From Protula sp. h YS-2021 (Eukaryota > Annelida > Polychaeta > Sabellida > Serpulidae): 64,000 nt of DNA. A model generated the notes under the pieces. That model made no database searches and was not told the DNA's origin. It saw only the letters and a program-made list of their open reading frames with translations. This document shows positions 1 to 11,900 of the stretch, one piece after another. The stretch spans positions 17,564,603 through 17,628,602 of the forward strand of contig OX457027.1 in the NCBI GenBank assembly GCA_949752745.1, in the 5' to 3' direction. The position numbers and the translations under genes were made by a program. How positions within the stretch are numbered: position 1 is the first letter of the stretch; each line of letters opens with the position of its first letter.

Positions 1-269
1 CGTGACCTATAGTTTACGGCTTAGACTGCTGCCAGGTTGAAACAATGCAAGACTACACGCAACGATTATATCGATTCACAAAAAAAAATATACGAAAAAA
101 TCGAGTTTCTGAATGTCGACATTACTGGCCTGTTTTTACTAAATTTGATTGGACAAACTTTGATGTCATCGACCAAAAACGAACAGACTCAAATTTCCAC
201 TCAAATTACTCCCACGCTCTGGGTCAATTCGTTATGGCCTGGTGAATCAAGTATTGTCCAGTCAGAATG

Positions 270-3200
270 TCAGAGATAAAATTTTATCAAATCTGACTCG
301 ACAACACTTGATGTCATCAGTGAAAACGAACAAGCTCTTTGAGCTCTGTATACCGAGCTCACCGACTCCGTTTTCACAAGTACATTTATGACGTCACTTA
401 CAAGAGCATAAACAGTGTTCCCCGCTGAGCACTCGATAAACACACCATTAGAGGCATGGTCATAGCCATCCACAGACATGGCACTTGCAACAGTTGTTCG
501 GGTTGTCCCGTCATCGAGTACAATATTTACTGAAAATAGAGAAATTCAAGTCACCACACGCTTCTTTTACTGAGTATTAGACCTCAAGTAACACACAAAA
601 CAAATAGTCTTTTTTCTCGACCTCATCGGGAAAAGTATTTATTCGAGGTAACAGTAGCCAAAACCGTTGTCACATTTGTATGCATCTCATTCTTTGTGAA
701 GTATTTATTACTTTCTTTCTCGTTCCTTTCAGCAAATAATAATTCCGGGGACGGCTATTTATATTCTGCGGAACGAAACGGAATAAGGCAAGAAACGAAA
801 CGAAACTACTAAGAAATGTCACAAGAATACATCACAAGATCAAGAATTATTATCTACACATTATCTACTCCCAATAAATATTATAATTTTCAGAATGGAT
901 CGAAACGAGAAAAAATAGTGGAAATGAAAGTTTCTAACAATTTTTTTTTGCCATGCAATATTCATTGCGTAAACCTTTTTCTCAAAGATAACTCACAATT
1001 ACAAACGCTTGTGTTTTAATGACGTGGTTGAAGAATGAGTAATATGGGAGCCAAAACCTAAGCATGACTAAACAGACAAACGGTATAATAATTTTTTGCC
1101 GTTCACCAACTTTAATAAGTGTGTTGGAGTACTTATCACAAAAATATACAAATTTTAAGAGACTTGAAGTTACCGTGTTGTACGAATTTAAAAATGATTC
1201 CGTTAATTTGATAAATGCTTGAAAAAAAAAAACAATCAAGGACTTATTTGCACTGAGGATATAATGAGTTTGTTAGTTTTAAATGTGAATTTTTATGTGG
1301 GGAATCACCTCCATGCAAAACTGCATTGTGTTCCGTTTCGTTCCACAAAATATAAATAGCCTTTGATTAGTGAAATGTGCGGTTAAGTGGTCGAATAGGT
1401 TCTAAGTAAACAGGGGGTTGGGCGAGCAAGTTGGCAGCCAAGCAAGGAGTCAGTAAGAGGGAAATCAGGCCCAAAGTAAATAGTTAAACAGGACCAAACC
1501 TCATGGCCAAAAAAAAAAAAAAAAAAAAAAGCGTAACGTAACTGGCTAAATAGGTCCAGACTACATGAGAAAGCAGGTAGGTGATTGAAAACCTTGTGTC
1601 TTTTGTTGATTTGAATCTTAACGGTACAAATAAGAGCAGACGTTATGTAAACCGTACCGAAATGCTGCTGTGCACGAGCAATTACTTTACAACGTGCTGG
1701 ATTATCACGAACCTTGAGCAACCCTGAGAGCATCCGATTTCACAGATATATGGAAATAGTAATATCCACCAACAGGACAAGTGAAGCGTCCATCAGAAGC
1801 GTACAGACCACCAACATTGCTGATGATGTCATCGTAGATTATAATAGTATCTGCCACCAATTCAAGTGTTGCAGAAGCCGAGGCGCTAAAATAAATTGGA
1901 GTCTCTGGACTTGGCTTAAAGCTTTCTAAAACAAAAATCACGATATTATCCTTATTTTGTCATCGTTCATATATCTTCAACAGAATATCTATACCCGGTA
2001 AAACATGTACGCTATATGAGTATCGCATTGCCGATTACTCTTACTTGCATGGGGTTCCTTGTAAAAATACCTTTTTGACAATTTTGATAGTTTAGTTTGA
2101 TTTGTGTAAGGACATCATCAAACTTAAGGGGTTCCGTCTTTAAAAAAAACTTGCGTCTTGTTAAAGCAGGGAGCAAAATGGACAATAAATGCAAAATCTT
2201 ATCAGGCTATACTACGAATTCTAATTAAAATAGATTACCTTTGAAAGTCTGTATTAAGCCAAATAAAGATCAAAATGACACTGATTTTTATTATATACAA
2301 CTAAGGAATAATTTCTAATCGCTCTGGCACTTAGGCTGTTTTAGTAAACAGTCTTTGGTATTTCCTCGATCACCAAGGATACTTTAAATTAAATTCTCTT
2401 TGTGTTCAGTTTCCTTTGGTAACTTCGTAAGGATTCGCTTGATTTGCCACAAGAAGAAGTTAATGCCAGTCAGGCCGATAGAGAATTCAATTTAATTAAA
2501 GCGAGGAAAAAATAAAAAGAGTTTTGGCTTCGTTAGGAGCGGGATTATTAAGATGTACAGAGGGATGTATTGTATCCATTCAATATCCAGAGACTTTGAA
2601 TTCAATTTTTAAAGGGAAATGCAGGTATCTCACCTACAATTGATATTTCCTTCATACTTTCACATTTTAATGCTTCTAGAGTATACATTTAAGAATTGAA
2701 AAGAAAAAAAAAGGGGGGGGGGTCACCGATGTTATAAGAGAAATAAAGACACTGATAGGACGTGTACTTTTACTACAGAAACCATTGGGAAAACCAAGAA
2801 ATTTCAATCAAAATGCAAAATTCACACATAATCACAGCTGTCAATTGCCTCATTTTTCCCTGTTTGAAGAACACGTCATACGAAATGTTTTAAGCAAATA
2901 AAAATAGATGCCACAGTATCAATAAGAGAATTATACAATCTTTTTGACAAAATCCCATTGACTCAATTGATAAATGGTAAAAACAGTGTAATATGATTTT
3001 AATGGACAATATAAAACACAGGCCCTTTTAGGAAGAAAATATCAATACAGACCATTTCTGGACACGACCCTATTTGGCTTTGAAAGGAATTTTTCGATCT
3101 AGACGGATTTAGTACTTATTTATACTGTGTAAACATGGATTCAAACGATTTTCAAACAATTTTCAATGTAATGCATATTTCGGTCGTTAGATGGCGCAGA

Positions 3201-4102
3201 TACCCGCATTTTCCTTTAAACCCTAAAATGGGTTAAAAACTGTTTTATGCCTAAGATCGATCATTGGACAAAGTGCATCCAAACACAGAGATACAGAGAA
3301 ATGAGCGTAAGACTAAAAGCGATTTGGAAATACGCATAAAACGCTTTACTTGGCTGTATTCCTATAATTTTGTAAATACTGCTGATACTTTACGGTATCG
3401 ATGCTATAAAAACGCCAAAAATGAACCTGTTTTTCTGGACATAACATTATATTTCACTTGCTCCTTTGCATTGCTGGTGATAATGCTCTGCAGTGTATCA
3501 ATCTGTTTTTGATGCTGGTCTAATCTTTCAAGGATTTTTTCTAAGATCTCCTATATAAATACACATAACATAAATTGAGAATGTTAACATCACATTATGC
3601 TTCACAACAATTGTTCACAAAATGGATTTCGTGATTTATTCACAACTTAACAAAAACAGTGATAAATGCTTCATAAATTTCACACAGGCAACGTCACTGA
3701 ACCCAATTACATGTCTATTCAGCGGACTATCACTTACTCTTTAATAACGTTCTGCAATACAGCAATATACAGTATAACATTTTGATGAAGAAAAGGGAGT
3801 AAAACTATTATAGCACATGTCCGTAAACCATAAAATATAAATCCAGATTAACTTTTGTTTGAAATATTGGAAAGTTAAAATAAATGCAACAATTAGCAAT
3901 AAGGGAACATTTAAACGATGTTGGAATACTGTGACCGGTAATAATAATATTCTTTTCATGTTCAATAAATTAAGAATATGTCAAATGCCATGAAATTGAT
4001 ACGTTCGCGTTAAACTGGGTATTTCAAATGCATAGCAACTATTCTTACCTGGTCACACACCGCAAAGGTAACGAAAGCGGTGAATATTGCAGTTTTAAAC
4101 AT
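270..4102 (-). CDS. Secreted C1q-domain-containing protein, four exons
   Basis: Exons inferred from splice signals and reading frame are 4102-4049, 3550-3427, 1925-1713 and 529-270. They total 651 nt, giving 216 codons plus stop. Introns follow GT-AG and the phases match (0, 1, 1). Exon 1 encodes a hydrophobic signal peptide (MFKTAIFTAFVTFAVC). Exon 2 encodes an amphipathic heptad-rich segment (EILEKILERLDQHQ) that looks like a coiled coil for trimerisation. Exons 3 and 4 encode a C1q domain: the YFSASAS opening, the IIYDDIISNVGG strand, FTCPVGGYYYFHISV, then NGVFIECSAGNTVYALVS and a terminal CSFSLM. From family knowledge, molluscan C1q proteins are secreted trimeric lectin-like recognition molecules in haemolymph. 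The binding target cannot be told from sequence. An additional small exon between exons 2 and 3 is not excluded. Both large introns contain repeat DNA. Confidence 0.85.
753..1361. mobile_element. MITE in the last C1q intron
   Basis: About 31-bp imperfect inverted ends are visible: GGCTATTTATATTCTGCGGA at 753 and its near-complement ending in AAATATAAATAGCC at 1361. The 610-bp interior is AT-rich with no coding potential. No clear target-site duplication could be identified. Confidence 0.6.
1926..3426. other. C1q-gene intron, AT-rich, no gene seen
   Basis: An intron of about 1.5 kb. It contains a short A-run/G-run low-complexity tract near 2701-2720. No reading frame longer than a few dozen codons has recognisable content, and no transposon ends were recognised. 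Confidence 0.5.
3427..3550 (-). CDS. Coiled-coil exon of the C1q gene
   Basis: A 124-nt exon between a TATATAG acceptor and an ACAG/GTTCAT donor. Hydrophobic residues recur every three to four positions (ILEKILERLDQHQKQIDTLQ), the expected stalk that precedes a C1q head. It ends in phase 1, and the C1q exon at 1925 begins with the two bases needed to complete the codon. The frame remains open past the donor for about ten codons, so the donor position is an inference from phase. Confidence 0.65.
4049..4102 (-). CDS. Signal-peptide exon of the C1q gene
   Basis: An 18-codon exon opens with ATG and ends in CCAG followed by GTAAGA, a strong donor. It encodes a short basic start (MFK), a hydrophobic core and a small-residue/Cys end, as in a secretory signal peptide. 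It ends in phase 0, matching the phase-0 acceptor at 3551. It is too short to show up as a long open frame, so it is reported separately. Confidence 0.75.
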
Positions 4103-4635
4103 GATTTTTGCGCCTTCTAGTTGCTTTTGCTGCTACGAAAAAAATGCCTGTGTTTAAAACAGACGGTGAAATTCGCGAATATGAAAAAGCGTTGGGAAAC
4201 AGCTGTCAGAATCTCATTGCGGATAACATGCACTACAATCTCAAGATAAGACAACAGATTACAACGTCTAAATATGGGTCCTTAGATTCACACATTAAAC
4301 CTAGTTTTTGCATAGCATTGCAAAACAGAGCATTAAAAAATCTTTATCAAATGAACCGCAAGTGGAAGATTAAATTGAATTTAGCAGAATTTTCGGAATT
4401 CCCTCGAAAATGTAATTTTTATAAGGGGAACAGTAGATAAATATTTTTTAATTAGGCTATGAGAATATTAAGGTATGAGACGTATTTCACACAAGGTGTT
4501 GTTCACAAATCCTGGCGTATTGCTCCAGATCGTTCATTCAAGTATTTTCAGCAATCTGTGATTCAAGATAGGGATTCAAAAAAAAAAGACGGTCACGTGA
4601 AGGTGGCCCAGGTGTACAGATTTCAGATTATCCTC

Positions 4636-5440
4636 GTATTTCTATTACCCCCGGTAATTTAAAATCGAATCCAAGTTACCCCGGTAACTTAAATTCGAAA
4701 TTGTATTACCCCGACTGATTTTAAGTTACCCCAATGTCAAAAGCTGTTAAAATGCAGAAAAACAATAATCTTTTGTATTTTTTACATTTATTCACTTACA
4801 AATAAACTGAAATGAAATGTTTATTTTCACCTTTGTATTTTATTTTAGATATTGGAACTGCATGTAACCAAAGATTGTTTATTTACTATATCAACAGTTT
4901 TTGATGTAACAATCAAACTCAACCTGCTATTTATACACACGCAGGAAATCTACTCAAAACATCGTTCCGACACTTTGGGCTTAGCAGCTTTGAGCTCGGG
5001 ATTAACCTACTCAGAAAATTGTGACATTATCAGACACTGAAAGACATTGAGATACCAATAGAAAGCCTTTTGATTTTGAGTCAGCAACTAACCAACTTCT
5101 TTATAGAATATCGGTCAAATACTTGTAACGAATGCGTAAAACCAGTGTTTAAGAGGTCGTCCAGTTTGGCTCTCGTTGAAGAGTTCATAAAATGAATATT
5201 TCACTTTAGTTTACTGGTATGTGGATATATGTAGAAATATAAAAGATTATTTGTTCTGCATGTTAGCAGCTTTTGATATGCGTAATGTAATCTAAAAACA
5301 GACAGGGGGTAATACAAATTCGATTTCAGATTACCCCCGAGGCTAATAAGAAATCGAATTTGAATTACCCCCGGTAATAAGAAATCGAATTCAAGTTACC
5401 GGGGGGGGGGGGAGTAACCTGAGAGGGGGTAACTTAAAAG
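4636..5440. mobile_element. Element with inverted minisatellite-like ends (TTACCCCCGGTAA type)
   Basis: At the left (4636-4735), variants of TTACCCC(C)GGTAAYTTAAAATCGA occur several times. At the right (5305-5440), the same motif occurs mostly in the opposite sense, ending in a G-run. The interior of about 570 bp is AT-rich without coding sequence. Exact ends and target duplication are not resolved. The architecture resembles the elements at 32643-33690 and 61294-61924. Confidence 0.5.
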
Positions 5441-5769
5441 CATTACAGCTTTGCAGTAAAAAAATGCAAGAAAATGCAACATTTACAGCGAACAAAAATT
5501 AGTTAATTTAAAAGAATAATATATTTTAAGAGGCGGTAGTATTTAATTAAAATTTTATAAGCTTTTCGGTGTGTCAATTTTAACACAAGATGATCAATCG
5601 ATACCTATTTAGTTTCTTGTTTTTGTAAACAAGAACAAATGTCTCCCCGCCTAAACCCATAATCCTCCCCCCCCCAAAAAAAAATCCTTTATCTTCATGA
5701 CTGAAATAAAATATTGAATTCTGCAAACATAACCATAATTCATTGTAAAAAATTAAAAATAAACAAAAC

Positions 5770-6050
5770 AGATGGTGGTCACTAAAACAGATATAAATGG
5801 ACGTCTTTTTTCATCCGAGTCTGGAAGGTGATCGCTAAAACGGGTTTTACTGTAGGCCCTTCTTATCCAGATCTGAAGTTGGTCACTACAGTAGTTTTAA
5901 TGTACGTTACATTTTTATCCGGGTCTGGGAGTTGGTCAAGACAGGCAGGTTTTACCGTACGTCTTTTTACCCGAATCTGGAAGGGGTCACGACAAACGGG
6001 TCTTACTTTACATCTTTTTATCCAGGTCTTGAAGGTGGTCTGAATTTATT
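5770..6050. repeat. Short minisatellite, about 58-bp units
   Basis: About five degenerate units share a TATCCRGGTCTGGAAGGTGGTC-like core followed by AAACAGGTTTTACTG. A shorter equivalent lies at 10236-10400 in the paralogous copy. Confidence 0.6.
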
Positions 6051-6849
6051 TTGTTTGGAAACCATCATCCTCCACACGCCACCCCCACCAGCTATTTAAT
6101 GTAGGTCCGACTGTACCCGTAACTCTAACCCTTTTACCCAAGGTAACGGTAACCGCCTGTACCCTAAGTGTAGTTATAGCTATGATATACTACCTTGTCT
6201 TCGCACAATTCCATCGGTCACAAAGCACTAGAAAGGCATTCTTCATAACTGCGCATCAGATGACGCACCTCGGTGGGAGAAGGGAGAAGGCATTTCGGTA
6301 CCAAATGGTGAGCTGCTTCTCATAACATAAGATATCAGATGACCCACTTTAATAGCAAAAAATGCTTCTGCAAACAATGCTAATCGATACAAATAGCTCC
6401 TATATATAGAACACCTTGGCAACCGAATCAAGTATGTGGCGAAAAAGAAAATCAATAGCTAAACCTGCTTAGACCTATAAATAGCATTCCATGACCTCGT
6501 AGATAACGACTTCGTCCTGCACCACAACTGACACTGACAGTGGCATGTTGCGTAACAGATGTAGATGAGAAACGCACAAAAAGTTCAATTTCAGGCAATA
6601 ACAAATAGCAGTAGACCGATAGTAATGCTGTTACTGTTTTGAATCATTCTAAAGAATGCAGGAACACTCGTGAATCTTCTGGAAAACGCTGAAATCCCCA
6701 GCGTAGTTAACCACTATGCTTAGTTAACAAAGAAGTCAAAAAATGGGGAGGCGAGGAGGGAGGGGGGTTGTTGACGTTATGCACCTTTTATGATTTTCTA
6801 TACGAGTTTAATAATGTTTAACCAAACCGTGCGACTTATCCGAGGAATA

Positions 6850-7960
6850 ACCACACCAAATTTAAAGTCGATCGGACTTTCCGATGTCGAGATATTTTGC
6901 TTAACGACAGGTAATTTTTACCCGTCAAAAGATGAAACAGTCGTCTGACTGAACCGAGGAATATCCATATAAAATTTTAAGTCGATATGACTTTCCGTTA
7001 TCGAGATATTATGCATACAAGTTCTCGTTCCAATTATATTCATATTTTACGTGATGACGTCATACGCCCCATTCGTTCGTTCTACTCGCAAAAAAAATTC
7101 TACAGTCTTTCGGACCTACCAAGCAACAATCCCAACAAGTTTCAACTTTCTTCGATGATCAGCGGCCGAGAAATTTCGCATACAAGGTTTTTACGTAATG
7201 ACGTCATACACCTGCATTAATCACGTGACATGCGTCAAAATTTAAAAAAAACCCCGTCCACTTGATTGAACGAATATTCATATACAGTTTTAAGTCGATA
7301 GGACTTTCCGTTATCGAGATATTTTGCACACAAGATCTTGTTTATAACATACACATATTTTACGTGATGACGTCATATGCCGCATTCGTTCGTTCTACTC
7401 GCGAAAAAATTTTATCGAGGCTTTCGGACCTACTATGCAACAATCCCACCAAGTTTCAACTTTCTCCGATGTTCAGCGGTTGACTAATTTCGCACACAAG
7501 ATTTTTACGTAATGACGTCATACACCTGCCCTTATAACGTGACATGCTTGAAAAGTTGACAGAACCGTCCGACTGACCCCAGGAAAATTCATATAAAATT
7601 TGAAGTTGATAGGACTTTCCGTTAGCGAGATATTTTGCTAAACAAGATCTTGTATATAATGCATATATATTTTACGTGATGACTTCACACGCCGCATTCG
7701 TTCGTTCTACTCGCAAAAAAATCTACAGTCTTTCCGACCTACCAAAGCAACAATTCCACCAAGTTTCGACTTTCTCCGATGTTCAGCGGCTGAGAAATTT
7801 CGCATACAAGATTTTTACGTAATGACGTCATACGCCTGCCCTAATCACGCGACATGTGTCAAAAGTTGACAGAACCGTCTGTCCTAATCAAGGAATAAAT
7901 CGATCAAGTTTGAAGTCGATCCGACGTTTCGTTCTTGAGATATCTTGCACACAACACTTT
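6850..7960. repeat. Tandem array of 300-313-bp units carrying paired TGACGTCA sites
   Basis: The landmark AGTCGATNNGACTTTCCG recurs near 6981, 7292, 7604 and 7906, a spacing of 300-313 bp, with a partial unit before 6981. Each full unit carries two ACGTRATGACGTCATA-type palindromes about 146 bp apart (for example near 7052 and 7199; 7368 and 7516), apart from point changes. No coding capacity is recognisable. A single partial unit is present at 11100-11545. Confidence 0.75.
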
Positions 7961-7984
7961 GTTCACAACAGACTGATGGCTAAA

Positions 7985-8095
7985 AATAAATACCAGGTGG
8001 GGGAGATAAAATAGCTTTCCCCCGGGGGGAGGCAGATAGCCTAGTCTTATCTTCTTCCCCGGGTGGGGGTAAGCTATACAGGGGGCAAGATATAC
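7985..8095. repeat. GC-palindromic CCCCCGGGGG-rich segment
   Basis: G-runs and C-runs alternate around AGATAAAATAGCTT/AAGCTAT motifs, giving strong local inverted symmetry. It probably forms a minisatellite end of a repeat element; no partner end was found. Confidence 0.4.
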
Positions 8096-8180
8096 TGTTA
8101 CACCGGTAGCAAGTCCGTTTTATGTTAAGCCTTTTTCGGTTTGTGTGTTCAGTGCATTCAACTCGACCCCAGTAAAAATA

Positions 8181-9134
8181 CAGTAAAACCTCCCTCCGGA
8201 TAAACCTCACTAATTCGGACAGATTTTTTCAATTCCTTCTAATATCTCACTGGTTTCTGTATAATTAAAACCTCGGAAATTTGGACACCTCCCTTTTGGG
8301 GATACCGGACGACATTTGGTAGTCCCAACTGTAGGTTTTACTGTTTGAATTCCCCGTGTAATTCTGACAAGTTAATTGCGTAATCTCTTTGGCTTGTTTG
8401 CAGTATGCCTCAGATAATGACAATAAGAATGTGCCGCAACAAACATGAGCACTTTTGTTTGCAAACGTCTTAATCGCGAAACGCATGCCACATCCACAAA
8501 TGGGGTTATATAAGGGCTTGATATTGTATCTATAAATTGAAAGGAAAATTTGTTGAATAAAAGCTAATTGAAAATGGCGACAAAAAGAAAAAGGAATGAT
8601 TTGAGTCTTGGTGACAAAGTGAAATGAATTAAAGCAAGCACAGGAAAAAAACATCAGAAAATTAGCTGTTGCATTTGGTCTTGGTAAGAGTACCGTTTCT
8701 GACATTTTGAAAAAGAAAGATGTTTTGCTCAAAGAGTACGATGAGTGCGAAAATTCGGAAAATGAAAGGCTTTGTGTTAGAACACCAAATGAGAAATTAA
8801 ATACGATTGTTTATGCCTGGTTTAATCAGATGAGAAGTCAAAACGTGCCGATTTCAGGCCGCTTGTTAAAGAGAAAGCATTATTTTTTTTTGCAAAGCCA
8901 CTAGGACTGAATGAATTTAAGGCTTCAAATAATTGACTCGGAAACTTTCGCAAGCGGTATAACAATTTATAGCTAGTGAACGAAAAAGAATACAAGTAAT
9001 ACGAATAGACAGTGGTTGTTTTATTCATCGAAAAAATTAGGCCATTATAGTGGACCCCGAGTAATCCGGACACCTGGCAAATCCAGACAAAATTTGCCAG
9101 TCCAAACGTTGTCTGGATCAACCAGGTTTTACTG
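8181..9134 (+). mobile_element. Degenerate Tigger/pogo-type DNA transposon
   Basis: The left end starts CAGTAAAACCT after a TA dinucleotide, and the right end closes with AGGTTTTACTG, its complement, followed by CA (a mutated TA). A second GGTTTTACTG at about 8333-8342 suggests an internal rearrangement. The interior encodes the N-terminal DNA-binding half of a CENP-B-like transposase. The catalytic DDE portion is missing, so the copy is non-autonomous and dead. Confidence 0.75.
8574..8960 (+). pseudogene. Tigger-type transposase fragment (CENP-B HTH region)
   Basis: The frame begins at ATG 8574 with MATKRKRNDLSLGDKVK and hits a TGA. After a +1 shift it continues in the frame of 8707 with LAVAFGLGKSTVSDILKKKD, then VYAWFNQMRSQNVPISGRLL and, in yet another frame, GLNEFKAS. 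These match in order the psq-type helix-turn-helix and the CENP-B N-terminal/HTH_Tnp_Tc5 domains of Tigger transposases. No DDE triad follows before the terminal repeat. At least one stop and two frameshifts make it non-functional. Confidence 0.8.
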
Positions 9135-9530
9135 CACCTATACACAGCTACATTTGAAGTGGTTACTATACACAGCAGAGCCTCATTAATGCTTGGATAT
9201 TACCTGAAAAATGGTAAGGCAGGTACACGCAGCTCTCAGTAGTATCACAAAGGCTTTCTTGCACCAAAGGAAAGGAGTAATAAGCCCTTTTACTTCATAT
9301 TAAAACTGATTCACAAATCGTAGGGTAAGGTGAAAGAATAATTTGCCGCGTAGCGAAAATTACACTTGTACCTTAACAATTACGAAACTGAAGACTTAAT
9401 AATTAAGAAGTCATGATAGACTTGTGTAAAAGTAGTGTCACGATGCCAGTTACACTGAAAATATTCGAAACACAGCATCGGACATGTTGTGTCCCAGAAG
9501 ACATTCCGGCGTTGAAAAAATGCCGCCCAC
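9135..9530. other. Unannotated AT-rich spacer
   Basis: No coding sequence, repeat ends or RNA genes were recognised. Confidence 0.4.
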
Positions 9531-9790
9531 GGATTTAGGTCTAATCAATGTCTTTGATACAACGTTGATTAGACGTCGCCTAAATAGCTTTGTTCAGATG
9601 TTACTTTTGGTCGCATCAAGACACTACTTTCTGCAACGTCTAATCAACGTTTTAGGCGCAACGTTAAAAAGGCGTTGGTAAATTGTGTTATACAGACGTC
9701 GAAAACTCGTCTATAAAGTCGATTTGACGTCGATTAGACGTTGATTAGACGTCGGGTAATCAACGTCTAAATGACGTCGGCAGCCGGAAG
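9531..9790. repeat. Palindrome-rich array of GACGTTGATTAGACGTC motifs
   Basis: AACGTTGATTAGACGTCG and its complement are repeated at least six times in both orientations, together with TTAGGCGYAACGTT. Adjacent opposite copies can form long hairpins. The flanking unit resembles the end of a foldback element. Confidence 0.6.
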
Positions 9791-9951
9791 CTGTTTTATT
9801 TCCATAATTAACCATGAGCGACGTCTCTGAAACGTTATTGCAACATCACAATATTTACGGGAATTATAAAATAAGCAATGGCAAAAATACGAAAAGCTTT
9901 CATTTTCTAGCTAATAGTTTGTGGAGTTAAGTGGAAAGCCGAAAATGACAA

Positions 9952-9957
9952 AATAAA

Positions 9958-9988
<31 letters not shown>

Positions 9989-9992
9989 TAAT
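9952..9992. repeat. AAAT/AAT microsatellite
   Basis: A run of (AAAT)n is followed by (AAT)n just upstream of the second long repeat copy. Confidence 0.8.
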
Positions 9993-10045
9993 AACTAGAG
10001 AGGCCAGTGTACACAAAACATAACGGTAGAAGCTTATCTTACACA

Positions 10046-11545
10046 CTTTCAATCGATACCTACTTATTTTCTTGTTTTTCTGAAAACAAAAACAAATGTC
10101 TCCCCGACTAAACCCACAGTTCCCCCCCCCCCCCGCAAAAAAAAAAACAATTTCTCTTTTTTTTTATTACTGAAACAATTCATTTCTGCAAACATAATCA
10201 TAATTCACTTTAAAAATTCAAAATAAACAAAACATATGGTGGTCACTAAAAGGGATATTACTGCATGTCTTTTTTTTATCCGAGCCTGGAAGGTGGTAGC
10301 TAAAACAGGTTTTACTGAAAACCGTTATTATCCAGGTCTGAAATTGGTCACAGCTTTTTATCCGGGTCTTGGAGGTGGTCTGGATTTTTTTGATAACCAT
10401 CATCCTCCATCCCCCAGCTATCTAATGTAGGTACGATTGTAAACACAACTCTAACCCTTTTGCCCATGGAAACGGTAACGGTCTGTATCGTAAGTGTAGT
10501 TATAGCCATGATACACTACCGTGTCTCCCTACATTCCCATCGGCCAAAAAGCACTAGAAAGGCATTCTTCATAACTGCGCATCAGATGACGCACCTCGGT
10601 GGGAGAAGGGGGGGGGCATTTCGGTGCCAAAACAGTGAGCTTCTTCTCATAACACAAGATATCAGATGAGTTTAATAGCGAAAACTGCTTCCAGGTACTG
10701 CAAACAATGCTAACCAATACAAAATAGCTCCCATATATGGAGCAGTCGAATCAAGTATGTGGCGAAAAAATCAATAGGTAGACCTGCTGAGACCTATAAA
10801 TACGACAAAAGCATTCCATGACCTCGTAGATAACTACATCATGCATCACAACTGGCACTGACGCCTGACTGAGTGGCATGTTACGTAATAGCCGCAGGTG
10901 AGAAACGCACAAAAAGCTCAATTTTAGGCAATAACAAATAGCAATAGACCGAAAGTAATGCGTTAATTGTTCTGAAGCATTCTAACGAATGTAGGAACAC
11001 TCAAAGAACTATGCTTAGTTAACAAAGGAGCCAAAAAAGATGCACTTTTCTTTATTTTCTATACGAGTTTAATAATGTTTAACCAAAACCGTGCGCCTTT
11101 TCCGTGGAATAACTACACCAAGTTTAAAGTCGATCCGACTTTCCGTTATTGAGATATTTTGCTTAGCAACAGATAATTTTTTACGTAATGATGCTTTTCT
11201 TAATTTCACCATACGCGTCAAAAGGTGAAACAGTTGTCTAACTGAACCAAGGAATACCCATATAAAACTTAAAGTCATGATATTCATATTTTACACGATG
11301 ACGTCATACGCGGCATTCGTTCGTTGTACGCGAGAAAACAATTTTAGAATCTTTCGGACCTACCAAGTAACAATCAGAAAGTTTCAACTTTCTCCGCCGT
11401 TCAGCGGCTGAGAAATATTGCACACAAAATTTTTACGTAATGTCATATATTTGCCCTAATTACGTGACATGCGTCAAAAATTGAGGCAAACGTCCAACTA
11501 ATCGAAGGAATACCCATACAAAATTTGAATTCGATAGGACTTTTA
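10046..11545. repeat. Long interspersed repeat, copy B
   Basis: This is the paralogue of 5573-7980 in direct orientation about 4.5 kb away. It keeps the same order of blocks but only one copy of the TGACGTCA-bearing block. Small indels and substitutions show independent decay. Confidence 0.7.
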
Positions 11546-11900
11546 AGAAAAAAGGTCTGAAGCTTTTAATTTTGAAATAAATCTTTAACCCCTTGTTAGA
11601 AAATAAGGGATAGCATAAGGGATAAATACACAAACAGGATCTTTTTCGCTACCGAGTAGCGTAAAGTAAACTTGAGGCAACAAGAATACGATTCTAAGCA
11701 CTTAAAATTCAGAATTCTTTTAAAATCTGTGTTAAAAGTCATGCCAAGTTACCAGTTGCATCAAAACACCAGGCAACACAGCTTTTGACCTGGTATATCC
11801 CAGTAAAAATTCTGACGTCTAGAATTCGCCGATTTTAGGCTGCATCAGTGCCCAGATCAAACGCAACATTAAACCTGATAGTAATTTGCTTTTGATTTTG
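11546..11900. other. Spacer, nothing recognised
   Basis: A-rich sequence with no open frame of interest; possibly the unrecognisable upstream part of the LINE fragment that follows. Confidence 0.3.

Larger units (their letters stand above)
5573..7980. repeat. Long interspersed repeat, copy A
   Basis: This segment is colinear with 10046-11545. Both begin with a TCGATACCTA/CTTGTTTTT block, continue through a short minisatellite, a GCGCATCAGATGACGCACCT block and end with AGTCGAT-GACTTTCCG repeats. It contains no long open frame. It is probably a non-coding transposable element or repeat family; the class is unknown. Copy A is longer because its final block is amplified in tandem. Confidence 0.7.

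Noticed and set aside
4108..4440. A 110-codon plus-strand frame starting next to the C1q start codon.
   Set aside because: The first real ATG is at about 4144, the composition is AT-driven, no domain is recognisable and it would leave almost no room for a promoter opposite the C1q gene.
8265..8732. A 155-codon minus-strand frame.
   Set aside because: It is antisense to the Tigger transposase fragment and has no features of its own.
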